From contig KN817563.1 of assembly GCA_000827495.1 (NCBI GenBank), positions 62,001 through 126,000 on the forward strand: a stretch of DNA of 64,000 nt, in the 5' to 3' direction. Under the pieces are notes generated by a model, which worked only from the letters and a program-made list of their open reading frames with translations, ran no database searches and was not told the DNA's origin. The first letter of the stretch is position 1, and each line of letters starts with the position of its first letter. The DNA is from Hypholoma sublateritium FD-334 SS-4 (lineage: Eukaryota; Basidiomycota; Agaricomycetes; Agaricales; Strophariaceae). Positions 34,062-46,146 of this stretch are shown here, piece after piece. Both the position numbers and the translations under genes were made by a program.

Positions 34062-35224
34062 AGACGGCGCTTGCCGTTAAGGGAAGATTCTTTCTCGATA
34101 TCCCAGCATTGTCAAACTAAGCCAGCTATTTGTGAGATATGAAGACGGAGAACTGTGCCCCGCTATAATCCATAAACGGTGTGAATGTTACTCCGAGTAG
34201 AAACCTGAATGCATGGGGCTCTCTGGAGCACTCCAGAGCAGTGAACGAGTTTGATTTTATGCAGACTGTGGCGACGAGGATGAACGCCCGAGGCCCCATC
34301 TGAATCGGCGTCGATTGATAATGGCACTCATACATACAGTCACGAGGGACACAACCAGCAGCCCCTTATAAGTTTCACGCAGGTTCGAGTATATCCGTAC
34401 TATCAAATCAGTGTATATTCAGAATCAGCGCTTTTTTGTAAGCGATGGCTACATGGTATTGTCAGCAAAGGAATATATAACACTAAAAGTGCACTGTTGA
34501 ATGCAGTGTGTTAGCAGTTTCAATCATTGAGTATTAATGCAATACTAATGCCGCTTATTTGGGATCGCAGAGTTTGAATAAACTCGACGTAGTCGTCAAA
34601 ATTGCCTGCATATAAGTAACCTTGCGGAATAGGTCCACGATGGTATTAAGGTTAGGTAGTGGTAGGTTCGATATGCATTTTGCCAATTGTGGGACTGCCA
34701 ATGTGATGTCCTTGACAGCGTTTCCGCGGAGTCTTCTACCTGTGTTACTTTGTCAGTTCAAATCCGAGTCGTGAATATGAAAGGCTTGATGTTCTTTACA
34801 TTCGCCGCAGTTGTATTGCCAAATTCTGCTGTAAAGTCAGCAGCAGAGCACTCGATCACGGAATGAGGCGTTGTCTGGGCTATGATTTGCTCAAAAAAAT
34901 AGTTTGGACGTACTTCAAGTTGTGGGACTGAAATCTTTTGGGATTTTTGCTGAATTTAACTGTTCGTCCGTCGTGTTTCTTTGTTATATTTCCCTCGACT
35001 GAGACTGGCCTGTAAAGGCGCTAAAGCCTACACAGATATAAGTGGCCGCAGATCCAGCGTCTGTCCGAAGAAAAGAGTGAGAGCTAAGTGAGAGCCATGG
35101 CCAAATGACATACTTAGTTGGCAGCAATGCTGCAGCCGTTGACGACCGGCGAATGCCGAGCGCCCGTCGTGTCGGCTCAAATCAGCCCAAATCCCACTTC
35201 ACTTCCGATTTTACCCTCCTTGAT
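34062..35224. other. Intergenic stretch upstream of LCL2
   Basis: About 1.2 kb with no supported gene. Short minus-strand frames (for example 34126-34335) have no recognisable content. Confidence 0.35.
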
Positions 35225-35627
35225 ATGTATTTCTCAGTTATTGTCTCGCTTCTGCTAGTTCAGCTTTCAGCTGCTCAATTCGACTTCTTCGGGAATATGT
35301 TCGCTCAACAACAACAACAACAACAACAGCAGCAGCAACAGCAAAATTCAGGCATCTCCCAGTGGGAAACGCACTCTGCAAGTGGTATGAATGATTCATT
35401 TAAATCGTAAACTTCGTGTTTCTGACTTGGGTTCAGTTTCTTGCGCGGAATACCTCTGTCCGGGAACGCTGGCATGTGTGGCGAGGCCCGGTGACTGTCC
35501 CTGTCCGAACCCAGAGGATATCAAGTGCATCATTCCTGACGGAGAGGATGCCGACGATGCCACAGTCATTTGCACGCGGGGGCAGGAGGAGTGTACAGAG
35601 GTCATGAAGTTGATGCGGAAGGTGTAG
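35225..35627 (+). CDS. LCL2: Lcl2-like small secretory protein with poly-Gln tract
   Basis: Exons 35225-35384 and 35437-35627 give 116 codons. A cleavable signal peptide is clear ([18 protein letters not shown]), followed by FDFFGNMF, a run of about 13 Gln, and a short linker. The conserved core is [20 protein letters not shown], then CPNPEDIKC and [18 protein letters not shown]. These Cys positions and the CPGTLACV block match yeast Lcl2 (long chronological lifespan protein 2). That protein has been linked to ER-associated degradation by genetic interaction, and its molecular role is unclear. Length and gene structure fit the family. It converges on the proline iminopeptidase gene, with only 21 bp between the two stop codons, so their 3' UTRs overlap. 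Confidence 0.88.
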
Positions 35628-35648
35628 CAAACATACATTTTCTACCCC

Positions 35649-36831
35649 TTATTCCACCTCCGTGCCTTCTAGGAAGTCCAGAATCACCTTGAAGTACCTA
35701 ACACCATAGATCAGCAGCCGCATATCCAACATAGACCGACCTACTTCTCCGGCTCCTCAAACTGCGCGAGATGTGTACTGTTCTGCAACTCGACCCACTT
35801 GACACGCGGGATCTTGAGGAAGAACGGGCGCACAGCGGGCTCTTGGACCTCGTCCAGCGGCGCCGAGATGAGCAGCGTCGGGCATGCGATACGGTCGACG
35901 ATCCCGGTGATGTCCCACTCTTTCAGTGTCCCCGTCGTCGTGAACTCGGACGGGCCCAGCCTGCAAGCACACACGCACGTCAGCCCGCATGCCTACGCGC
36001 CTGGTCCACCGCATGCGCCACCTACATCGTGTGGTACACCGTCGGGTCCTTCGCGAACTCGCCGAACGACTGCCTTAGCTCCAGCGGCCACGGGCTGACC
36101 GTGCACGTATGCTTCTTGTAGAACTCCATCGCCGCATCCTGGTACCCCTGCGCGTCGGTCGTGCCCTCAGCCTCGTGCTTGCGGATGAGCGCGACGAACT
36201 CGGGTGGGAACTTGGCCAGGAGGGCGTCCATCCCTGCCGTGCAGAGTGCGATCGATGCCGGCGAGTTCGAGATAATGAGGCGCTTGAGCCCTGAAGGCGC
36301 GCGCGACGCGGCGTACTCGGCCGCGAGCATGCCTGCCGCAGTGTCAGGAGCGAGCTAGGGACGGCAAAGTGTACGCACCGCCCCATGACTGGCCGAGGAG
36401 GTCAAAGTCGTGCTGGATGTCGAGCGCTGCCGTCAGGTTGTCGAGCTCGTCCATGAAGAGCGCGGGGACCCAGAAATCCTTCGGCGCATCCGGGCGGTGC
36501 GAGGACGCGCCGTTCCCGATTTGGTCATAGAGTATCACTGGGATCCTAGAAAATGGTATGAGCGCGAGTTCCGGCTAGACGCGCAAACGACCGACGTGCC
36601 CGGCTTTGTGGTAGAGAAGTTGATTTGGGCTGCAAGTGGATCAATTCACTAGCCTTCAGGGAAGACAGACCTCGCGCACAGCATGTAGTGGTGGGACATC
36701 CCAGGCCCGCCATGGAGCGCAACGATGGGCCGCTTTGTGCTCGTCTTCAGATCACCAAAGATCTTGTACCATGTGTAATAGGTCTCTCCGCCGACCTTGA
36801 ACGGGATCTTTCCCTCTGAGTCTGTAGTCAT
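35649..36831 (-). CDS. Proline iminopeptidase / alpha-beta hydrolase (S33)
   Basis: Alpha/beta hydrolase that removes N-terminal proline or cleaves related amides. Exons 36831-36680, 36629-36600, 36545-36379, 36332-36026, 35960-35745 and 35697-35649 give 306 codons in frame, the usual length. Motifs: ALHGGPGMSHHYML (HGGPG oxyanion region), IPVILYDQIGNGASSH, and the nucleophile elbow GQSWGGMLAAEYAA. The acid is in LLISAPLDEVQEPAVR and the catalytic His in NSTHLAQFEEPEKY. The second intron (36599-36546) begins GC; it is required to join YHKAG to IPVILYDQ. There is no signal peptide, so it is likely cytosolic. GC-rich coding sequence (about 60 percent) contrasts with the AT-rich flanks, as in other conserved genes here. 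Related enzymes include L-amino acid amidases, so the exact substrate is open. Confidence 0.9.
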
Positions 36832-36928
36832 TACCGAATACTTGCTCTACCTGCTTGGGGAATGAATAGGATGGGGCAGCACGGAATTTCTGTGGTCAAA
36901 CGCCAGATTGTGAACACAGGATGCGACG

Positions 36929-36954
36929 ATATATATAATCATTGGCTATATATA
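36929..36954 (-). promoter_or_regulatory. TATA-rich segment upstream of the iminopeptidase gene
   Basis: Two TATA-like runs (ATATATATAAT at 36929-36939 and TATATATA at 36947-36954) lie 98-123 bp upstream of the minus-strand start codon at 36831, a plausible core-promoter distance. Confidence 0.3.
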
Positions 36955-37122
36955 CCTCGGACCATTCTCACAGATTGCTACATCTTAAACTGTAGCACAT
37001 GGTCCTGGACAAGGAGGGCCCATTGCTGCGGTGATTCGTTGAATGATTGGATTTGGATCGCATTATTCACAGGTGCGATTGTTTGAACAAGGGGGGCATC
37101 TTGTGACGAGGGTGCCCACACC

Positions 37123-40100
37123 TCACTTCTGAGCCGATCGGCACTCCTCGGAGTCAGCGATGTAATCCACTTCCTCTCCATAGTGATATTCCCCGTATAT
37201 ATTTATCAAATTGCTTCTCTTCTGGATTTGCGTCTGGATCAAGGTCGGTGCAATAAATAACCTGAGCTTAAAGGCGACGTGCAGGACAAACCTTCCAAAG
37301 AGAATTACTTTCAATTGTATTCATCGTGACGAAGCGGTAGACGTGGACTGGCTTAGTCTGGCCGATGCGATGGACGCGCGATATAGCCTGATCCTGAATA
37401 CGAAGAGAGAAAAAGGGTTTGATGACATGTCCGATCCTCGCAGCTTTGAGAAAAAACCTACGTCGCGGTAAGGATTCCACCACGGTTCAAGAATCATCAC
37501 AATGTTGCATGCAACAATGTGCAGTCCTAGAGTATTAGGTGTTTTCGGTAAGAGCCTTTACAGTTAATAAGAGGTGAAGATAACTTACCTAGCGCGCCTG
37601 CTTGGATCGATATAATCAGCACTCGACACTTGGCGTCACTCTCTATTTTTTTCAAAGAAGCCTCGCGGAGCCCGTCAGACATGCCCCCCGTATCTTTGAC
37701 AGGAAAAAATGTTCGAATATTGTTTAAGAGCGAGCGTGAATGAACGTACATTTGGTGTAACCGATGTTCTCGCTCCTGAGCGCGTGCTCCACAGATGGGA
37801 TGAGGCTTGTAAAATTGACCTAGGAACGTATTAGAGTAGTATTTCATCAGCTTCTCATTCTTCCTACAAATATGATGGCCTTTTCGTCCTTTGCGTGCTC
37901 CGCTAAAATTTCTAGCATTTTTTTGAGTTTCGACGACATGTAATGTTCGTGCAACAATTTCTTGAACTGAGTTGCAATTTCCTTGCCATCGATACTGGGA
38001 AGTCTGGATGGCAGATGTAAATTTGAAGTCAACTTGCATACGATAATTGACATACTGTGACGATGTATTTGGTACTCTATCTTTCTTTCGATTTTGCCGT
38101 TTGACCATTGCTGATCCATTGGGACTGGGATTCAGGAATTGGCTCAACAAACAAGGATGAGCACAAGCTACGTATTATTCAATGTTAATATCATGCAATC
38201 GCATAAGACCTTGACTCACCCTGCCGAAGACGGGTTGTCTTCGCAAGTGGGTGTAGCTTCAAACCATCAATGGTTTCATAGAACTGCAGCTCCAGCGGAG
38301 TCGGCCAGATTTTCACATTCTTGTCTTTGCGAACTGTCAATGACAGAATAGGTTGTGTAGTAATTGGATCAATAGGGTCGCGAAAGATGCAGAAGTTTTT
38401 CTTCAAAGTCTGCACGAGGTATTTATGGGTTACTATGCATGTAGATAGAGAGATGTAAGACCCACCTCGTAGATCCTCGTTGGGCTGCCGGGTAGGATGG
38501 GTCCCTTGTAGCTTTTACCATATACTTTCGAGTGGAAAACATTAATGTCGATGATTCCCTCATATTCGACTTCGAGGAATCTGTAAAGGGGGTGAAAATC
38601 TCGAACTGAGTTCTAAGATAGTATGCTTCTGAGCGCTAGTAGAATGTTCAAAGTTAGGTGGTCGAACCTGAACTAGTGTCCCAGTAAGACATAAACCATG
38701 CGTCTTTGTGACCCCCCATGCTGCCTTCGCTGCCTGGGTATTTGGGTTGCGGAACTGGTGGGATTCGTCTGGATTTGCGATATTCGATTTGTTGATACGA
38801 AACATACAGAGCTGAATACCATCTTACCTGCTATGAATCGATACCATCGGACACTGAACAACGTGTTTATAGCTTGTGGATTTTTCTGATACTTGTCAAA
38901 TTGTATTGCAAGCTGCGTGTAGGTAATGAGCTGTTGCAAACGGGAAAAAATGAGCCGTCAAATTCTACATTTCGGTAACAGCTACTCACAACGGCGTCAG
39001 TTGCCTGAAGATTAGCAACCTCAATTGAAGGGCCGAATTTAAGTGAGCGGAGTGTAGGGGAGAATGCCTTTAGTTCTGTGCGCCACTGTTTGATTAACCC
39101 TTGATGGGGCACAGCGATCCTGAGAAGCAACGGAAATCAATAACATAAGGTAATGGATAGAGAAAAGAAACTACAGGTTTGCCGGACAACCTGTCTCTAT
39201 TTTCTTGAAGTCTTTACCCGGAAGATTGGCCAAAATAAGGGCAATAGAAACAACCGTCTTTCCGTACCTAAGTAGAGTAAATGAGTATATGCATTCACAG
39301 GGCGAACGCAATCTCACCCCATGGGATATGCGAGGATCGATCCAATTGTATTCTTGATCTCGGTAGTCTTAGCGTCGCGGACGACGGGCTTTCCCTGCTC
39401 TCGTGCGATCAACAACTTGAGGTCGAGTGCTTGATAAGGTTTGAGAGTCTGCCCGGTTGCAAACACACCAGTATGTCCGAGGAAGACAAAGGGGGACCGA
39501 GAGTTCAAGAGTTGGTCATCGTTGTCGTCAGCATCACTGCCCTCATCTTCGGAGTCGCAGATGGTGCCGTCTTTATTCACACGAAAGCCTAAAATATCAG
39601 AAAGAAAAGCACCCTTCCTTGCGGTGAATTTAGAGCCGCTGGTACATAGTGTTGAGAACATTGTGTATTTCACGCTTTGCCGTGTCCCTTGCCGACGAGC
39701 GTCCTGCTGTGGTAGGGGTCGATAGATAGCGCTGGTGGATATCACGCGTCACACTTCTAGAACTCTGGCTGTCGGTCTTCGTTGTTGTTCTACCAGTAGA
39801 ACGTTGATCTATTGTCGTCACAACGCTGTTAAGATCGCTGAAAGACGGCGATATATTCTCAGCAGTCGAAGACCCTGGGGCTCGCTTTCTATTAGACGGG
39901 GGAGGGGTTTCCAGATAGGCAGTGGTAGATTGGAGGCTGCTATGAGACGTAGATGGATTCCTGCTCTTAGAAGGTGTAACAGGAGCTAAGGTACCGGCTG
40001 TACGAGGGTGCCACGCCTTCAATAGAAATGGATACCTTAGTCTACAAGCGTGCCATTTACGATAAAACACAAACCTGCTCTCCATGCTCTGGTGTTGAGT

Positions 40101-40607
40101 CCGGTGTCAAAAGTGATGAATACATACCCCGGCCGGCGGGTCGATCATAAAAACTGGGATATTCTAAAAGAGCGCCACGCTAAGAACGATGTAAGCAATG
40201 AGAAAGGACAAAGCAGAAAGAGAGAAACCTGTGAAGCACGCTCTGGAGTCTGCGAGGGGAGACCCTCCACACTATCATCGTCATTGTCAGGTGGTAGGTG
40301 ATATCGACGACCAAGGGAAGATGGAGTCGCTGCCGGGGTTGCTAAATATGAAGGCTTCAAAGGCCACTTGGTCAAAATGGAATAGACGAAAGGCCTCGAG
40401 CTGTAGGAATACCTGAGTACGACGCTTGGGGGGTGTTCGGGAAGCTCGAGCAAGCGGCAGATTTGGCTTCTCGTCTTCTTCTCCGGCAGCAGAGAAATAT
40501 CCACGAAGGAAGAGAGACATGAACACAAAGAGAATCCCAAGAAAAAGAATACAGTAGAATTCATCTAAAGGCATTATATGTATATGCCAGGCGCCACAGG
40601 GTCCCAT
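37123..40607 (-). CDS. Divergent SNF2-family ATPase with hydrophobic N-terminus
   Basis: DNA-translocase-type ATPase. ATG at 40607 or 40574. Early exons: 40574-40413, 40366-40229, 40163-40128, 40088-39697, 39638-39318, 39267-39175, 39119-38990, 38930-38828, 38768-38668. Last exon ends at 37123. Motifs in order: SILAYPMGYGKTVVSIALIL (Walker A), LIAVPHQGLIKQWRTELKAF (Ia), FIADESHQFRNPNTQAA (motif II, DESH instead of DEAH), GLCLTGTLVQ (III). The C-terminal lobe has KLKKMLEILAEHAKDEKAII, VLIISIQAGALGLHIVACN (V), ILEPWWNPYRD and QAISRVHRIGQTKPVHVYRF (VI). The first ~25 residues are strongly hydrophobic (FYCILFLGILFVFMSLFLRG), odd for a chromatin protein. Just after motif III I could not join the next conserved exon (FLEVEYEGI at about 38579) in frame with normal-sized introns. 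The gene may therefore be a decaying or misassembled copy. No RING finger was found, which argues against Rad5/Rad16 orthology. Confidence 0.72.
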
Positions 40608-42645
40608 GTCGCCAGCTACCTGAATGACAACAAAGGCTTTTTATCCTTGTCCGCATTGTTATCGATTTTCGGACGCAATATTCCAGTCTTTGTCGGTCAC
40701 GAGTCAGCGATACGTGAGTCAGAGATTATCATTCAAAAAAGCCAGTGGGGTGAACATGCTTTCTCTTTTTTCCCTTTGTCATGCAGCGCAGATCCAACTG
40801 GAGGCAGGCTGTCGGTGTTTTGACGGCAATCTGGACGTTTTAGGTGCAATTTCGGGACCGCATCAGATTGTAATGTAGCCTCGAGTTCACCACAGTAAAA
40901 ACGAGGCGATAAAGGTCGATTTTGACGTAGAAGGTGTTGATGCAGTAAGTAGTAGCGTTCATGAATGGCGTGGAGATCTTCAAGTTTACGTTCATCGGGG
41001 AAGGCCGGCCGTTCGCATATGTCACGTGTCGGACCGACGTGCCCTGGCCCCTCCCGTTAGGCGGCGTTCGGTAGCACTACCAATTCAAATATAATTTCCA
41101 ATCGGCGTTTACATGTCATCCAAATGTCATGTACGTATCTGCCTTACTGTGGTTCGCCAGTTTATCTATTGAAAATTAGAAGTTGTGTGAATCAGAAGAA
41201 TTAAGTATCAAGAACAGCTCTAATGCTGTCTCGTTTTCTATCATCATCCGCCGATAACAACCGTGGAACTTGGCCCAAGTTACTGTTTCCACATACAGTA
41301 TGTGCGCATTGAAATATTTCCGTCGGATATGTTCTCCACATGTTCAGGGCATAGTTTCTCTGTTGTAAGTTCTCCAACTCGGGCGGAAGTTGCCTGATTT
41401 GATAGTCTTGAGCGCTTATTCTCCTAAATTAGACGCCGGCTATTTTTGTAACGACGCTAGCACCAAACTAGCGGAGCCATTCGTGATATATAAGGATATA
41501 TACCACCAAAACATACCTGATTTTGCCGATGCTCTCAATGTCCCGCCACTGAGAATCGGAATAATATTTTGAAGTGTCTATCGTTTCTGACAGACCCGAC
41601 GCCGTAGTATCCCCACCATCCCACAGGGCCGGCACTATATAAGGACTTCCTACTTGCAGACAATGTATAGCAGAAGCCATTTTTCTGTTGCGTCGTTCTC
41701 GCATCAATCCCGCCGCGGTATTTTTGTCTTGACACATATGGCCGCCACCGTGCGATAGTTACCCAAGATGGGTATGCCCTTTCTATCCCAGTCTTAACGC
41801 CCTATGGCAGTTCTCTTTCTATAGTTAGAGTGATAGGATGAATAGAAATATGCCAGCGATGGACACCGCCTTCCCATAATGTGCCTTAGGGCGCGGGATA
41901 CAAGCGTGTACTGATATTATTCAGATAAGTTGAACAGTGCTCGCTGTCCGACGTGGCGGCCGACCGGCACAGGTTCATATCTATCGATTTAATGTAAACA
42001 TTCTTCGACTTCTTACGCTTTCGCTACGTGAGTTTTACTCGCCGATCGGTATTCTGCGAGGTTCGAATGCACCTGGTATAGAAGGCCTTTATCACGCTAT
42101 CGCTTCGCCATACCGCGGCCAGAACTAGCCCGATAGCAGAGAACGACGCACTAGCGATATGGAGTGGAGTCGAATCCTACTGACCCAAGATGCACATTGA
42201 GGTCACAGGTAGATAGCGAGGTAGATATGCAGATAATGGGATAATGATGTAGCGATAACCTGCGTAAATGTACCATGGCATGAGTAATCTTGGGGTATTG
42301 GCATAAAAACGGCATCATGGTTCGGCCTAAGTACAGAACACAGAGACCAACTGTGTGTGCAGTCCATATCTGTGAAATGGGAGCATAGTACATGGTAGGG
42401 GAAGAATACGGCGTCTGCAATTCGGCAGCAGTGTCATATCATAACGTGGAAACGCGGCGCAGCGGGTGGTGATACAGTGTTATACAAGGAGGGTTTGGTT
42501 TCCTGCCATAGTTCCAAAATGGGCCAGCGAAGGTCTATAAAGTGTCCACACGGAGGCCGGATGCTTGGCTCTCCCGCGGCGAAGGTGGCTTCGGTCCACC
42601 GGCGATACGAGCGAGAAGGAAGGGCGTCTAACACGCAGCGCTATC
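40608..42645. other. Intergenic stretch, nothing convincing
   Basis: About 2 kb of short frames on both strands with no domain content and no exon chain. No repeats with clear ends were seen. Confidence 0.35.
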
Positions 42646-43811
42646 TCAATCTTTAGAGCGTACAGAGCTCTGGGAGCTCGTCTGCGAGTTCGAGAACCTG
42701 GATGGAGGGAAAGCGTGGGCGGTTAGCAGAGTATGGGAGAACAAAGCACTGGCGCCTACTTCAGCTTCTCTGCGACGGCCCTGTAATTACACAGCGATAA
42801 AGATAGACCGATCGTTAGCGTCATTCCATTATGCGTGTCAAGGCCGATGATTGGCGAAGAAGAAAATAATAATGGGCGATGACGGTTCGCCGCCGAGCAG
42901 CGGATGGAGAGAGCGCGCGCTCTTCGATTCGGATAAGAGAAATGAAGTGATTCAGGAACTCACTTGAGCAGGTGTATGTCTACCCGGAAATACCGCCACC
43001 CCGATTTGCTGTGCTTTGTGGCACGTTTCTGGAGCGCTGCATGCTGCGGGGCGGCAGTGGCCTGTATGCAGCCCTTCTCCTTGCCCCCAGCCCCGGAGTT
43101 GGTGGGCGCTGCATTCCTATCGTCGGCGGTGTCTTCCGGAGCAATGTCGGGTTGTTCTGTAAATTCCGGGTTGACAGAACGTTTCGGATTTGACATTGAG
43201 ATCAGCGAACACGTTCGCGGGCGGCCACACGTACCTAGATAGATCGAGTGCTCGTCCCATGAGATGAGCGTAGCCCCGCGCAGCGGCGACGAGCGCTTCT
43301 GCCCGCCGGGCGCGTACCAGTACGGCTTCGCTGCGACCCGGTGCTGCCCCCGCCGCCGCTTCCGCTCGTCGAACACGTGTGGCGCGATCCCGCTGATCAC
43401 CTGGCGCGGCGTGGGCTTGAAGTGCGCGATCGCCTCCGCAGTGCTCGCGTACACCTTCGCCACGCGCTGCAGCGACGGGCCCCCAAGGCCCGTCGGGGCA
43501 GCACCGAGGCGGGGCGGCGGAGCGCCGCCAGTGCGCTCCGGCGCAGCAGGCAGCGGCGGCAGGGCGGGTGCAGACACAGCTGACGAGCTGGCGGTGGGTT
43601 CTGGCAAGGCCTCAGACATCCCGTGCAATATGACGATGTGCTGCGACCGGGGTGGTAGTGGTGGGGGCGCAAGGGGTGTGGGCACGGCTTTTGTTCGGGT
43701 GCTAGTATAAGGATACTTGACGGCGCTATTAACGCGTTCTATCAGGTTGCTATCAGGCACATTTAATGACTCCATCAGGCTGGCGTCACAGGCCGAAGCA
43801 CTGCCATGCAT
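42646..43811 (-). CDS. Unrecognised basic, Pro/Ala-rich protein
   Basis: Exons 43811-43235, 43156-42964, 42780-42760 and 42697-42646 give 280 codons in frame from the ATG at 43811. An ATG at 43775 (MESLNVPD) is an alternative start, and an upstream exon is possible. After a Pro/Ala-rich region (about residues 45-110) comes a compact block: AHFKPTPRQVISGIAPHVF, DERKRRRGQHRVAAKPYWYA, GATLISWDEHSIYL. Near the C-terminus is GWRYFRVDIHLLKAVAEKLK and a Ser-rich tail. GC content and codon use match the conserved genes nearby, and the four-exon chain closes cleanly, so I think it is real. The basic RKRRR segment could be a nuclear signal. I do not recognise a domain and assign no function. It is read in the same direction as CSN7. 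Confidence 0.6.
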
Positions 43812-44267
43812 CTACAGCATGGCAGAGCGCTGCCGGCCCATGTTTTGAGAGCTTGACGCACACTTGATCCTCGCGCATGTCAAATTGAATCATCGGCACA
43901 CTTGCTCTCCGAGACACATACTTCAAATCAGTCACCCCACATCGACGCATCCGCGCAAGGACTGTGCCACTCCTGTGCATAGTTCTTGCAAAGATTCCTG
44001 GGCCGGTCTAACAGAAGCACTCTCTCAACTCACTGGTCACCGATCGCTTCTCTGCACCCGTTCAGCGCGGGATTCCCTTATAGATGGCCGCCGAGTGTGA
44101 TGACGCGTTTGGCAGCGACGGTTGACTATTGCACGGCGTTATCGCATCGCCGTTTACCCACCAAGAAGTGTGTTCGGACATCTGGGATTAAGGAAAGAAG
44201 TCAGTCGAAGAAAGCAATGGATTACAATTACAGGTGATACTATAAAAAGTACAATCAAACGGCGGGA
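43812..44267. other. Region between CSN7 3' end and the unrecognised gene
   Basis: A 64-codon minus-strand frame (43786-43980) begins with an ATG and could contain a 5' exon of the gene at 42646-43811, spliced at a GTATGT near 43929. I could not confirm it. Otherwise nothing. Confidence 0.3.
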
Positions 44268-45358
44268 TTAGAACTTATTTCGCTTTCTCGTTTTCATCGA
44301 GAGCTCTGGACCTCTGAATAGGCGGATAGAGTCAGCAATATACACCAGAGGGAATAACATAGATCACATACTTTCGGTTCTTTCCCTTCGTGTCTTGCTC
44401 GTCGACGTCCATATTCATGTTCTCGCGATCCGCACCCTGGTACCCCGCACGTCGCGAGGCCATGCCACCTCCAAGACTTTTCTCCTTCTGTTTATCATAC
44501 ACCTCCTTCAGGTTAGCCTGTAGCACTCGTTCGTGTTCCTGTTGGTTCATCTTTGCAGCCGCGGTGTCCGCTGCAATCGAATTAATTTTCGCATCGAGCG
44601 TAGTCAGCACGCCGGACGTTGTCGAAGCCCTGGAACCGTAAGCATAGGCACTGACTGTATATGGAGAAAGACACACCAATCCCTCAGGGCCGCCAGAACC
44701 TGCTCCAGCTTTCCTGGTTCTAGGTCGCGTCCCATAGTGTAAGACACCTCCAGCTGCTCTTCCTTTTGATCGAGTTTGCCATGGAGCAAGTCGAGATAGA
44801 TTGCGTCGATAATGAGATCTTCCAGCTCGCGCACGTTCGAGACGTCAAGCGCGCGCTGAAGATCGGCGTATGGGAGGATCTGAGAGGGCAGATCAGCACC
44901 CCTGGACAACCAACGCGCCGACTGATGCTCACACGACGTTGTTCCGCCAGCGACACGATTGTAAGGTGCTTGAGTTTCGTGATTTGGTTTTGGTTGAGAG
45001 GCGGCAGTGCATCCTTATACTCTGCGATTCACAAGTCAGACATCTGTAAAAGAGAAGAGCCGGGGAAACGCACGGAGATAATCTTGGTATGTCTTGTACG
45101 AGAACAGCTGCAGCAGCGACAGAAACTTGCGGTGTTGGTCGCTTTTGGCCAGCTGTAGGATGGATCGTAACCAAATCACACCTTGAGATAAATTTCTAGT
45201 ACCTCTTGGACGTTTGGCAGCTCGAGCAGCTCGGAGAATACGAAAACCCCTGGCGCCGATGTCGCGTCTTGGATCAGTTTTGCTGCTGCGGCACCTTTCA
45301 AAGATTTGGCCATGAGCAAGAATGGCTCTAGTTTCGCTGTGAAGTTTGCGAGGTCCAT
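44268..45358 (-). CDS. CSN7: COP9 signalosome subunit 7 (PCI domain)
   Basis: CSN7 is a PCI-domain scaffold subunit of the COP9 signalosome, which removes NEDD8 from cullin-RING ligases. Exons 45358-45203, 45152-45074, 45021-44933, 44879-44677, 44629-44372 and 44313-44268 give 276 codons; human CSN7A has 275. Blocks: [120 protein letters not shown]. These are the helical repeats and winged helix of the PCI domain. A C-terminal coiled coil and basic tail follow, as usual for the subunit. The first donor was placed at 45202 because the downstream alternative would leave a 29-nt intron and insert residues the family lacks. Functionally it links to the two ubiquitin ligase genes in the window (Apc11, Ubr1) only in a general way. 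Confidence 0.92.
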
Positions 45359-46146
45359 GATTCTCTAGTCTTAAGAATATGTCTTCTGAAGTGAAATTCG
45401 AGTGGATGTTGACTGTCAAGGGCCTCAGCTAACTTGAAGGAGGACTTGGGTGGCACTGTCGGGACGTGTACATACCTAATTTAAATCAAATCACGTGCAC
45501 GCTAGGCTCAAGTTGGATTTTTTTCAAACCTCGTCTTGAAAGCTTGACTTCTGACTTTGTTGCCCAAGTCCTGCCTTTTGATTCCTCGTGTCTTCCATCC
45601 ATTCTTCTGGTATCCTACTGGGGCGGGGAACATCCTTTGTACAACCGAACGGAGCCTATTTCTTTGGTATCTTATGGTGCGCTCAAATCAACCTATGTAG
45701 CTCAACTCCAGCGAGACGACTTATTACGCCAGCGTTCAAATGCCGCAATTCTCTCCACTATGCCTCAGCTCTCGCACTCCACAAATGATTGAGAACCAAG
45801 TTTTCGGGCGGCGATTGGTATCGCTGACCCTGCATACCTGCCTTCTGCTGTACTATCTATGGACGAACCTTACTATAACCGCTGCATCTCGTCTGTCTCG
45901 CCGCCACTACTCTTGTCTGAATATGAACATCTTGCTGATCCAGTCTTGAAATTCTTTCTTTGTCTCGTCCCCAACAGATGCCCATGCCATGCGAAAGAAC
46001 TATCTTCAACATAACTTGTTAGACACATGGAAAGCCTACTTGGCTCTGAGAAAAAGAAATCACAGCAATGAGAGATACGCAACATTTCGAAAGTCTATGG
46101 CGAAAATTCTATTTGAGAAACGGCGGGTAGGCCGATGATATGGGTG
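45359..46146. other. Intergenic region between UGT 3' end and CSN7 start
   Basis: About 790 bp. It contains short frames on both strands (for example 45466-45792 plus) that I regard as chance. It must hold the CSN7 promoter. Confidence 0.35.

Noticed and set aside
42055..42130. Possible tRNA because of a GGTTCGAAT string
   Set aside because: No matching acceptor stem or D arm at the required spacing; a single short motif is not enough.
45152..45202. A 29-nt intron in CSN7 giving a longer first exon
   Set aside because: The upstream GT at 45202 gives a normal 50-nt intron and restores the family sequence NVQELAKSDQ.
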